Translations under genes and position numbers: made by a program | Origin: RYN-124 sp046262175 | Lineage (GTDB): Bacteria > Actinomycetota > Actinomycetes > Mycobacteriales > SCTD01 | Length of the DNA stretch: 17,548 nt | NCBI GenBank assembly: GCA_046262175.1 | Contig: JBHENF010000052.1 | Coordinates: 1 to 17,548 of the forward strand | Direction of reading: 5' to 3' | Notes under the pieces: model-generated | Database searches by the model: none | What the model saw: only the letters and a program-made list of their open reading frames with translations | Told to the model about the DNA's origin: nothing | Shown: positions 1 through 7,151 of the stretch, one piece after another | How positions within the stretch are numbered: position 1 is the stretch's first letter | Layout of the letters: each line of letters starts with the position of its first letter

Positions 1-1497
1 GTACTCGCGCTCGCGCTGCTCGCGGCGCCGCTTCTGCTCGCCGCCGCCTTCCGCGTCTACCCGCAGTGGTGGGTCGCGGTCCTGCTGCGGAGCCGCCTCG
101 CGGTCCTGCGCGGCCAGACGATGCAGCATCGGCTGCCCCGCACCCCGCCCGGCGAGGTCATCGGCCGCGCCATGGATGCGGACCGGTTCGCCCGCTACGC
201 CGACCGCTGGGTGGACTTCGTCAACGGAATGATCATCGTGCTGGTCACGGTCGTGGCGGCCGACAGCCTGCTGGCCGGCGGGGTCCTGCTCGCGGTCATG
301 CTGCTGTCGGCCGCCGCGTCGGCGTTCGGGTCGCCGATCGCCGGCCGGTCAGCCGCCTCGTCGTCGGCCGCCCGGGCGCAGTTCGGCCGGGCACTCGTCT
401 CCTCCCTCGACTCGGCCCGCACGGTGAAGCTCGCGGCCGCGACGCCCGCCGTGCACGGCCACCTGCGTCACGTGGACGCCGGCCGCGTCGAGGCGGCGGT
501 GTTCGAGCACCGCGTCCAGGCGGTCCTCGACGGCGTGCCGATCGTGCTCGTCCAGTGCGGTGTCGTCGTCGGGTGGCTCGTCCTGCTGCTCGGCGGCTGG
601 GACCTGTCGACGGCGCTGCTCGTGACGACGGCGGTCGCGGGGTTCGACTGGTTCGGCCGGGTCGCCGGCGCCGTCATCACCGAGGCGCCGGGCACCCGGG
701 CCTGGGCCGAGGCGACGTCCCGGCTGGCCGGCGGAGCCGACCTGCTCGCGCTGCCGCCGGGCGTCGACCTGGTGCACGGCAGCGCGCCGCGGCCGGCGGC
801 GCCTCCGCGTCAGCGCCTGGAGCAGCTCGAGCTCACCGGCCTCACCGCCGTCCACGACGACGGCACCCTCGGCGTGGAGGACGTCCACCTGTTGGTGCGG
901 GCAGGGGAGCTGGTGCTGCTGCTCGGCCAGGTCGGCTCCGGCAAGTCGAGCCTGCTCGCCGCGCTGGCGGGGCTGGTCGACCACACCGGCAGCATCCGGT
1001 GGAACGGCGCCGAGGTGGGCGACCCGCAGGTCTTCCTCCGGCCCGCGCAGGTGTCGTACGTCGCGCAGGTGCCGCGCGTGCTGTCCGGCACCTTCGGCGA
1101 CAACCTCCGGCTCGACCACGAGCGCGCGGTCGACGCGCCCGTCGATGACGCGCGGCTGACCCGCGACGTCGAGGAGGCCGGCGGCGTCGAGGCGGTCGTC
1201 GGGCACCGCGGCGTGCGGCTGTCCGGCGGCCAGGTCCAGCGGCTCGCGCTCGCCCGCGCGCTGGCGGCGGAGGCCGAGCTCGTGCTGGCGGACGACGTCT
1301 CCAGCGCCCTCGACGCGCGTACGGAGGTCGAGCTCTGGGAGGCGCTGCGCGCCCGCGGCGCGACCGTTCTCGGCTCGACGTCGAAGCGGGCCGCGCTGCA
1401 GCGAGCCGACACCGTGGTGGCTCTGGCCGAGGGCAGGGTGGTCGCGGTCGGGCCATGGGCCGAGCTGTCCGCGGAATGGGCGCACCTCGCGGGTTAG
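1..1497 (+). CDS. ABC transporter permease/ATP-binding fusion subunit (5' end outside window)
   Basis: The reading frame is open from base 1, so the start lies upstream; 498 residues are visible. This is the back half of a type IV (exporter-fold) ABC protein: hydrophobic membrane segments in the first ~240 residues (around bases 230-340 and 530-660), then a nucleotide-binding domain. The Walker A motif GQVGSGKSS is at 925-951, the signature LSGGQ at 1219-1233, and the Walker B and D-loop ADDVSSALD start near 1288. Two ATPase positions are unusual: the catalytic Glu after the Walker B Asp is Asp (1294-1296), and the H-loop His is replaced in GSTSKR (1372-1389). Such changes are known in the degenerate half of heterodimeric exporters, so a partner half-transporter immediately upstream is likely but not visible. 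The substrate cannot be told. Confidence 0.9.
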   Translation, partial: VLALALLAAPLLLAAAFRVYPQWWVAVLLRSRLAVLRGQTMQHRLPRTPPGEVIGRAMDADRFARYADRWVDFVNGMIIVLVTVVAADSLLAGGVLLAVMLLSAAASAFGSPIAGRSAASSSAARAQFGRALVSSLDSARTVKLAAATPAVHGHLRHVDAGRVEAAVFEHRVQAVLDGVPIVLVQCGVVVGWLVLLLGGWDLSTALLVTTAVAGFDWFGRVAGAVITEAPGTRAWAEATSRLAGGADLLALPPGVDLVHGSAPRPAAPPRQRLEQLELTGLTAVHDDGTLGVEDVHLLVRAGELVLLLGQVGSGKSSLLAALAGLVDHTGSIRWNGAEVGDPQVFLRPAQVSYVAQVPRVLSGTFGDNLRLDHERAVDAPVDDARLTRDVEEAGGVEAVVGHRGVRLSGGQVQRLALARALAAEAELVLADDVSSALDARTEVELWEALRARGATVLGSTSKRAALQRADTVVALAEGRVVAVGPWAELSAEWAHLAG

Positions 1498-1527
1498 CGT
1501 CGCTCCGCGCAGCGGGACAATGATGGC

Positions 1528-2142
1528 GTGCCGCTCCACGACGACCTCGTGGCACGCGCCGCTCGCCTCGCTGCCGGAGCCGATCGCGCGCTGCTCGGCA
1601 TCGTCGGCGCACCCGGCGCGGGCAAGTCCACCCTGGCGGCGGCTCTCGTCGCGGCGCTGGCCGGGCAGGCCGTCCTCGTCCCGATGGACGGCTTCCATCT
1701 CGCCGACGCGGAGCTGGACCGCCTCGGCCGCCGGCAGCGCAAGGGCGCCCCCGACACGTTCGACGCCGCCGGCTACGTCGCCCTGCTGCGCCGGCTGACG
1801 GCGCGCACCGACGAGGTCGTGTACGCACCGCTGTTCCGCCGCGACCGGGAGCAGGCGGAGGCGGGCGCGCTGCCGGTGCCCCGGAACGTGCCGCTGGTCG
1901 TGACGGAGGGGAACTACCTGCTCGCGGACGGCCCGTTCGCGCCGGTGCGGGAGCTGCTCACCGAGTGCTGGTACCTCGACACGGGGGATGGAGTGCGACG
2001 CGATCGCCTCGTCGCCCGGCACGTGGAGCACGGCCGAACCCGTGCGGAGGCGGAGCACTGGGTGCGGAGGATCGACGAGCCCAACGGGCGGCTCGTCGCC
2101 CGCACCCGCGACCGCGCCGACCTGGTGCTGACACGGCCCTGA
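1528..2142 (+). CDS. P-loop nucleoside/sugar kinase family protein (uridine kinase-like)
   Basis: A 204-residue cytosolic protein of the uridine kinase/pantothenate kinase-like P-loop family, the group that includes YggC and the fructose kinase FrcK. It has a P-loop GAPGAGKST at residues 27-35, MDGFH at 53-57 (substrate-binding and catalytic Asp in this family), the stretch APDTFDAAGY at about 74-83, and TEGNYLL at 126-132. The likely reaction is ATP-dependent phosphorylation of a nucleoside, pantothenate-like compound or sugar; the substrate cannot be read from sequence. The GTG start at 1528 follows the ABC gene stop by 30 bases with no strong ribosome-binding site; an ATG at 1520 is in another frame. 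It probably shares a transcript with the ABC gene. It converges on the next gene with only 10 bases between stops. Confidence 0.85.
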   Translation: MPLHDDLVARAARLAAGADRALLGIVGAPGAGKSTLAAALVAALAGQAVLVPMDGFHLADAELDRLGRRQRKGAPDTFDAAGYVALLRRLTARTDEVVYAPLFRRDREQAEAGALPVPRNVPLVVTEGNYLLADGPFAPVRELLTECWYLDTGDGVRRDRLVARHVEHGRTRAEAEHWVRRIDEPNGRLVARTRDRADLVLTRP

Positions 2143-2152
2143 CGGCCTGCGT

Positions 2153-2974
2153 TCAGTACTGCACCAGGTCCGCCACCGCGTCGGCGGTGTCCTGCAGCAC
2201 CGGCAGGTGCGGCAGCACGGCCAGCACCTCCTCCGGCTCGAGCCCCTCCGCCGTCAGTGCCTTCAGCAGATCGGGCGCGAGGTCCGGGGGCACCGGCGTC
2301 GGCAGCCCCGTCGCACGCAGCGCGGCATCCGCGAGGAAGACCGCGCCCGCGACCTCGTCGTCGTCAAGCGGTCCCGGTCCGGGCGGAGCGACCGCGCTGC
2401 GCAGCTCGGCCTCAGCCGCACGTACCAGCGACAGCGGCAGGCCCACGGCCTCGACCTCGACGATCGGTACGTGCGCCAGTGCGGCCAGCAGCAGCTGCTC
2501 CGCCTCGGTCCGCAGCGGCGCCTCCCACTCGGCCGCGCGCACGACGTCCGTCAGGTCCGCGCCGTCCTCCCCCAGGTCGTCGAGGAGCTCCTCCCACTCG
2601 GCCGGCGACTCCAGTCGCACCCGGTCCGCCGCGAGGACGCACGTCTCGAGCACGTACGGGGCGAGGACCTCGTCGTCGAGCCGGTCCGCGTGCAGCCGGC
2701 CGTCCGCCATCAGAGCGGCAAGCGCGTCGCCCAACGTCCCCGGCCGGGGCTCGCCGAGCTGCAGCGGCGCGTCCTCCTCGGAACCGAGCTGCTGGTCGGC
2801 CTCGGCGCGGTGACCCAGCGTCAGGCCGGTCGCGACGACCCGACCGCCGCGGCGGGCGTGGTGCGGGCTGTCCGACAGCCCCACCGCCCAGGCGCAGGCC
2901 TCGGCGACCAGCGTCGGCAGCCGCTCGCGCAGCAGCGCGCGCGCCACCAGGTCGACCGCGTCCACGTCGTACAC
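2153..2974 (-). CDS. Hypothetical acidic protein, no recognised family
   Basis: A 273-residue protein that I do not recognise. It is rich in Asp, Glu, Ala and Leu, with no signal peptide, membrane segment or obvious catalytic motif, so it is probably cytosolic and largely helical. Acidic patches include DDLGEDGADL and GPLDDDE, and the C-terminus LVQY is read directly from the sequence. The open frame extends further upstream, but that part overlaps the end of the PfkB gene and has poor composition; I chose the GTG at 2974, which gives VYDVDAVDLV and a gap of 28 bases after the pfkB stop. The ribosome-binding site is weak. Position and strand make it the last gene of the alpha-glucosidase/PfkB kinase unit, which is the only hint about its role. 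Confidence 0.65.
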   Translation of the reverse strand: MYDVDAVDLVARALLRERLPTLVAEACAWAVGLSDSPHHARRGGRVVATGLTLGHRAEADQQLGSEEDAPLQLGEPRPGTLGDALAALMADGRLHADRLDDEVLAPYVLETCVLAADRVRLESPAEWEELLDDLGEDGADLTDVVRAAEWEAPLRTEAEQLLLAALAHVPIVEVEAVGLPLSLVRAAEAELRSAVAPPGPGPLDDDEVAGAVFLADAALRATGLPTPVPPDLAPDLLKALTAEGLEPEEVLAVLPHLPVLQDTADAVADLVQY

Positions 2975-3002
2975 GCGCCGAGCCTGCCCGATCCGGCGCG
3001 AC

Positions 3003-3887
3003 TCAGACCAGCTCGTGCGCGTACGGCGGATCGGCACCCGGGCGGCTGCAGGTGACCGCCGCTGCCCTGAGCGCCAGGTCCAGCGCGCCTCGGACGTCGT
3101 CGGGGGACAGGGACAGCCGGCTCCCCAGGTGCGCGCCGTCGTGCAGCGCCGCCAGCAGCCCGGCGGTGAACGTGTCACCCGCGCCGAGGGTGTCGACGAC
3201 ATCTGTCGGGTGCGCGTCCACATGCAGCACCTCACCCGCGACTACCGCGGTCACGCCACCCGCGCCCCCGGTCACCAGCACCAGCCCCGGTCCGGCCGCA
3301 GCCCACCGCCGCGCCACGTCGACGACGTCTTCGCCCGGGTGCAGCAGCGCGACGTCCTCCGCGCTCGCTTTCCAGATGTCGGAGAGCGGCAGCCACCGCT
3401 CGACGGCCTCGCCGACGTCCGGCCGAAGCAGTCCCGGCCGCAGGTTGGGGTCGATGGACACGGTGCACCTCGTCCGCGCAACCAGCCGCTCCACGGCCGG
3501 TGCCAGCGACAGGGCGAGCGACCCGGTGTGCAGCGTGTCGGTCCCGGCCGGGAGGACCAGCTCGTCGTCCTCCCACTGCCAGTCGGCGGTGCCGTCGAGG
3601 ACGAAGCGGTACGACGCGTCACCCGCCTCGTCGCGCGAGACGATCGCCAGGCTCCCGGGCTCCGGTGCGTCGACGGCGCAGCTCAGGTCGACGCCGCTTG
3701 CGACGAGGTGCTCGCGCAGCTGGCGGCCGAAGCGGTCCGTCGAGAAGCGGCCGAGCATCGCGACGGGAACGCCGAGTCGGGCCAGGGCGACGGCTGTGTT
3801 GGCCGGGCTGCCGCCCGGCCGCGCCTCGTACGTCGTCGGGCCGATCGCCAGCAGGTCGATGATCGCCTCGCCGCAGACGCTGATCAC
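3003..3887 (-). CDS. PfkB-family carbohydrate kinase, fructokinase-like
   Basis: A 294-residue cytosolic sugar kinase of the PfkB/ribokinase fold, normal length for the family. The N-terminus carries GGSPANTAVALARLG (sugar-binding region near residue 30) and the C-terminal part carries DTLGAGDTFTAG, the family's second signature with the DTxGAGD anion hole and catalytic Asp. The stretch KASAEDVALLHPGE resembles fructokinases more than ribokinases. Expected reaction: ATP plus fructose (or a similar hexose) to the sugar phosphate. The GTG start at 3887 overlaps the alpha-glucosidase stop as GTGA (3884-3887), so translation is probably coupled to the glucosidase. That pairing fits a kinase acting on a sugar released by the upstream hydrolase. 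Substrate identity is inferred, not seen. Confidence 0.87.
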   Translation of the reverse strand: MISVCGEAIIDLLAIGPTTYEARPGGSPANTAVALARLGVPVAMLGRFSTDRFGRQLREHLVASGVDLSCAVDAPEPGSLAIVSRDEAGDASYRFVLDGTADWQWEDDELVLPAGTDTLHTGSLALSLAPAVERLVARTRCTVSIDPNLRPGLLRPDVGEAVERWLPLSDIWKASAEDVALLHPGEDVVDVARRWAAAGPGLVLVTGGAGGVTAVVAGEVLHVDAHPTDVVDTLGAGDTFTAGLLAALHDGAHLGSRLSLSPDDVRGALDLALRAAAVTCSRPGADPPYAHELV

Positions 3888-5500
3888 GAGCTGACGTCGA
3901 CCAGCCAGACCGCCGTGTCGGGCGGGACGACGCCCTCGACGGGGCCGCTCGCCAGCAGCACGTCGGTGCCAGCCGGGAGCGGCACGTCCGCGTCGGCCAG
4001 GTTGACCAGACAGATGAAGCCCGGGTCGCGCTGCAGGTGGAGCACTGCCGCGCCACTGTCGGCCCAGCGCAGCGCGCCGTCGCCGAGGGCAGGGTGCTCG
4101 CGCCGCAGCCGCAGGGCCGCGCGGTACAGCTCCAGGACGGATCCTGCCTTTCCGGCCTCCGCCTCGACGGTCTTGGCCGCCCAGGAGGCAGGCTGCGGGA
4201 GCCACGGCGTCGTCCCCTCCGGCCCGAACCGGAACGGGGACCGCGTCCCGCCCCACGGCACCGGCACGCGGCAGCCGTCGCGGCCGCGCTCGGTGTGCTC
4301 CGACCGCGTCCACGTCGGGTCCTGCAGCAGCTCCTCCGGCAGGTCTTCGACCTCCTCGAGGCCCAGTTCCTCGCCTTGGTAGACGTACGCGCCACCCGGC
4401 AGCGCGAGCATCAGCAGCGCGGCCGCGCGGGCTCTGCGCAGGCCCACGTCGAGGTCGGCCGGGACGCCGACGAGGTCCTGCAGCGAGTAGCCGCGACGCG
4501 GGTCCTGCTCCCGGGCGTACCGGGACAGGTGGCGGGCGACGTCGTGGTTCGACAGCACCCAGGTCGGCGGCGCTCCGACCCCCCCGTGCGCGGCGAGGGT
4601 GGCGTCGATCGTCGCCCGCAGCTCGGGGGCGAGCCACGGCGCGCGCAGGAAGTCGAAGTTGAAGGCCGTGTGCAGCTCGTCCGCGCGGACGTAGCGCGCC
4701 AGCCGCTGAGCGGAGCCCACCCACGCCTCGGCGACGAACACCCGCGGCGGGTCGTAGGAGTCCGCGATCTTCCGCCAGTCCCGGAGGACCTCGTGCACCT
4801 CCTCGCGGTCCCAGTGCGGGTGGTCCGGCCGCCCGTGCGCGCGGTTGGCTCCGAGGTCGGGCAGGCCGGGTGCCTTGACCAGGGCGTGCGCCACGTCGAT
4901 CCGGAAGCCGTCGACGTCCCGGTCGAACCAGAAGCGCAGCGTCCGCTCGAAGTCGTCGTGCACCTCCTGCGACGTCCAGTCCAGGTCGGGCTGCTCGGAG
5001 GCGAACAGGTGGAGATACCACTCGCCGTCGTCGACCTGCGTCCACGCCGGCCCGCCGAACACGCTGCGCCAGTCGTTCGGCGGACCGTCTGCGCGACCGG
5101 GGCGGAACACGTACCGAGATCGTTCCGGCGACCGGGGTCCCGCGGCCAGCGCCGCCTGGAACCACGGGTGCCGGTCCGACGAGTGGTTCGGGACGAGGTC
5201 GAGCAGCACCCGCAGGCCGTGCTCGTGCGCCTGGGCGATCAGCGCCGTCGCGTCGTCGAGGGTGCCGAAGAGCGGGTCGACCCCGCGGTAGTCGGCGACG
5301 TCGTAGCCGCCGTCCGCCATCGGCGACGGGTACCACGGGTTGATCCAGATCGCGTCGACCCCGAGCCCGGCAAGGTACGGCAGCCGCTCCCGGATCCCGG
5401 CGATGTCGCCGATCCCGTCGCCGCTGCCGTCCGTGAAGCTGCGGAGGTAGACCTGGTAGATGACGGCGCTGCGCCACCAGGCGTCGGCCGGGCCGGTCAT
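3884..5500 (-). CDS. GH13 alpha-glucosidase (AglA/oligoglucosidase type)
   Basis: A 538-residue glycoside hydrolase of family 13 with a complete (beta/alpha)8 catalytic core and no signal peptide, so it acts on imported short glucosides in the cytosol. Conserved regions are DLVPNHSS (about 101-108), GFRIDVAHAL with nucleophile Asp202, VFVAEAW with acid/base Glu258, and LSNHDVARH with Asp320. The N-terminal AVIYQVYLRSF and GVDAIWINPWYPSP are typical of exo-acting alpha-glucosidases, resembling the actinobacterial subfamily often assigned GH13_30. The ATG at 5500 is preceded by GAGGAAG (5504-5510), which supports this start. It is followed, with a GTGA overlap, by a fructokinase-like gene, so sucrose or turanose-like substrates are possible as well as maltose or isomaltose. 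All catalytic residues are present. Confidence 0.92.
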   Translation of the reverse strand: MTGPADAWWRSAVIYQVYLRSFTDGSGDGIGDIAGIRERLPYLAGLGVDAIWINPWYPSPMADGGYDVADYRGVDPLFGTLDDATALIAQAHEHGLRVLLDLVPNHSSDRHPWFQAALAAGPRSPERSRYVFRPGRADGPPNDWRSVFGGPAWTQVDDGEWYLHLFASEQPDLDWTSQEVHDDFERTLRFWFDRDVDGFRIDVAHALVKAPGLPDLGANRAHGRPDHPHWDREEVHEVLRDWRKIADSYDPPRVFVAEAWVGSAQRLARYVRADELHTAFNFDFLRAPWLAPELRATIDATLAAHGGVGAPPTWVLSNHDVARHLSRYAREQDPRRGYSLQDLVGVPADLDVGLRRARAAALLMLALPGGAYVYQGEELGLEEVEDLPEELLQDPTWTRSEHTERGRDGCRVPVPWGGTRSPFRFGPEGTTPWLPQPASWAAKTVEAEAGKAGSVLELYRAALRLRREHPALGDGALRWADSGAAVLHLQRDPGFICLVNLADADVPLPAGTDVLLASGPVEGVVPPDTAVWLVDVSS

Positions 5501-5503
5501 CCG

Positions 5504-5510
5504 CTTCCTC
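5504..5510 (-). promoter_or_regulatory. Ribosome-binding site of the alpha-glucosidase gene
   Basis: GAGGAAG on the minus strand lies just upstream of the ATG at 5500, giving a Shine-Dalgarno match at short spacing. It fixes the start codon of the GH13 gene. Confidence 0.6.
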
Positions 5511-5512
5511 GC

Positions 5513-5544
5513 TGCTCGACGGCGTTGCAGCCGTCAGTCGAGCA
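5513..5544 (-). terminator. Hairpin between LVIVD gene and alpha-glucosidase gene
   Basis: TGCTCGAC (5513-5520) is exactly complementary to GTCGAGCA (5537-5544), and an alternative inner stem GACGGC/GCCGTC (5518-5523 with 5530-5535) encloses a six-base loop. The element fills the 49-base gap after the stop of the LVIVD-repeat gene and before the glucosidase ribosome-binding site. It has no T-rich tail, so it could be a terminator of the tail-less kind reported in actinobacteria, an RNA-stabilising hairpin, or a leader structure for the glucosidase. The direction is assigned from the flanking minus-strand genes. Confidence 0.4.
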
Positions 5545-5549
5545 CAGCG

Positions 5550-7121
5550 TCAGGACGCCGCGGCTCCGCGCCGCCGGACGGCGGCGAACCCACCGAGGCT
5601 GACCAGCGCGAGCACGGGCAGCAGCACCGGCAGACCGGTCGTGGGCAGTGTGCCGGGCGCGGGAGTCGGTGTCGTGCTGCCGCTGCGCGTCGGCGGCTTC
5701 GCCACCGGCTTCGTCGCGGGTGCGGCGGTAACCCGCTTCGCCGCGGCGGTGGTGCGTACGGCGTAGAAGCCGAGGTTCTCGTCGGAGTACCAGTACTCGT
5801 TCGGGTTCTTCGGCGAGAACGCCGGCGCCGCCATGGCGAACGCGCCCTGGTGCAGCGGGTTGCTGTCCGGCAGCACCTTGCCGTTGAAGTAGGCGATCTC
5901 CTGCGGCTTCGTCACGTCCGTGATGTCGAACAGCCGGAAGCCGGACACGATGAACGAGCAGGCCACGATCGTCGGGTTCACCCGCGTCGGGATCGTGCAG
6001 TAGTGGCCCTCGTAGCCCTGGAAGTCCTCGCTGGCGCCCGGGTCCTTGGCCTGCTCGGGATCGGCCTGGTTCTTCTCCTGGTTGACCTGCAGGCGCATGT
6101 TCGAGATGACGACGGGCTTCTTGATGTCGGCGATGTCGATGATCCGCCCGGCGCCGACCTTCGACCCGCTGCCGTACTCGTCGGTCTCCATCAGGTACGG
6201 GTGCCCGTTCACCGTGAACGGCTCGGTCGTCTGCGGGGTGCCGACGTTGGGCCAGGTCGTCTTGCTGATGACGGGTACAGACGGGTTGAGCGTGCGGTTC
6301 TGGACCTGCGACACGTCGAGCACGGTGAGGCCGTCGTACGCCCCGGCCTGCTGGCTGGCCTCGGCCATGTACATCGTCTTGCCGTCGTCACTCAGGCTCA
6401 TACCGTGCGGGGAGTAGGCGGTGGTGAACCAAAGGATGCTGGGAACCACCGGGTTCGTGAGGTCGACGGCCGCGAGCGTGCGCCCGTACAGCGAGCCGGC
6501 GTAGTAGGTGTTGCCGTCGGGGGAGAAGCCGCTCTCGTGGCCCAGCACGCCGAGCGGCGTGGATGACTTCAGCTGCGGGTCCAGGCAGTTCGCGGTGACG
6601 TCGTAGACGTCGACGAAGCCGGGGTTGAAGGTCGGGTAGCTCAGGGTGGCGACGAGCAGGCCGCGCTTCTGGTTGAGGCGGAGCGACTCGTGCGGCGACT
6701 GCATCGCCGGTGTGCTCAGCGTCTTGACGTGCTTGGGGTGCGCCGGGTCAGACATGTCCATGACGTACGTGCCGGTGCCCTCGACGCCTTGCTTGAGCGA
6801 GTCCTTCGGGAACAGCAGCGTCGTGTCGTAGTAGGCGCAGACGTGCCCGGCCTTGTCGACGTAGCTCTCGACGCGGAAGCCGCCGGTCTGACCGAAGTGG
6901 CCGAGCTCGCGCGCGTTGCAGGTGTAGCCCTTGGCGGCGCGGCCGCTCGTGACCTCGGCCAGCGGCACGCGACCCTGGGTCGTCTCCGGCAGGGAGCCGG
7001 CGTCGCAGGGGACGTCGGGGGTCGGCGGGTAGGCGTCGGCAGCGAAGCTCGGGGACGCGAAGGCGAGCAGGCTCAGCGCTGTCGCGGCCAGCAGAGCGGT
7101 CGTGCGGGGAGCGGAGCGCAT
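5550..7121 (-). CDS. Secreted LVIVD-repeat surface protein with LPxTG anchor
   Basis: A 523-residue exported protein. Residues 1-27 form a signal peptide (basic start, hydrophobic core, cleavage likely after PSFA). The body contains repeated blades of the LVIVD type, with the pattern aspartate, Ile/Met/Val, Ser/Asp and Pro: VMDMSDPAHPKHV (about 120-132), LAAVDLTNPVVP, LTVLDVSQ, RIIDIADIKKPVVIS and FRLFDITDVTKPQE. These probably fold as a beta-propeller. A Thr/Pro/Ala-rich linker precedes LPTTG (492-496), a hydrophobic helix and RRRG, which is a sortase sorting signal for covalent attachment to peptidoglycan. Start ATG 7121 has GGAAG seven bases upstream. The gene follows the polytopic membrane protein gene by 30 bases. 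The ligand or role is unknown; related proteins are annotated only by the repeat. No sortase lies in the window. Confidence 0.87.
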   Translation of the reverse strand: MRSAPRTTALLAATALSLLAFASPSFAADAYPPTPDVPCDAGSLPETTQGRVPLAEVTSGRAAKGYTCNARELGHFGQTGGFRVESYVDKAGHVCAYYDTTLLFPKDSLKQGVEGTGTYVMDMSDPAHPKHVKTLSTPAMQSPHESLRLNQKRGLLVATLSYPTFNPGFVDVYDVTANCLDPQLKSSTPLGVLGHESGFSPDGNTYYAGSLYGRTLAAVDLTNPVVPSILWFTTAYSPHGMSLSDDGKTMYMAEASQQAGAYDGLTVLDVSQVQNRTLNPSVPVISKTTWPNVGTPQTTEPFTVNGHPYLMETDEYGSGSKVGAGRIIDIADIKKPVVISNMRLQVNQEKNQADPEQAKDPGASEDFQGYEGHYCTIPTRVNPTIVACSFIVSGFRLFDITDVTKPQEIAYFNGKVLPDSNPLHQGAFAMAAPAFSPKNPNEYWYSDENLGFYAVRTTAAAKRVTAAPATKPVAKPPTRSGSTTPTPAPGTLPTTGLPVLLPVLALVSLGGFAAVRRRGAAAS

Positions 7122-7151
7122 TCTCGGGCTTCCAGACTGTTGCGGACGTGT

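Noticed and set aside
3003..5477. A single 824-codon minus-strand frame read as one fused protein
   Set aside because: Only its last ~294 codons (PfkB) are real; the rest is an out-of-frame reading of the GH13 gene, whose correct frame carries all catalytic motifs.
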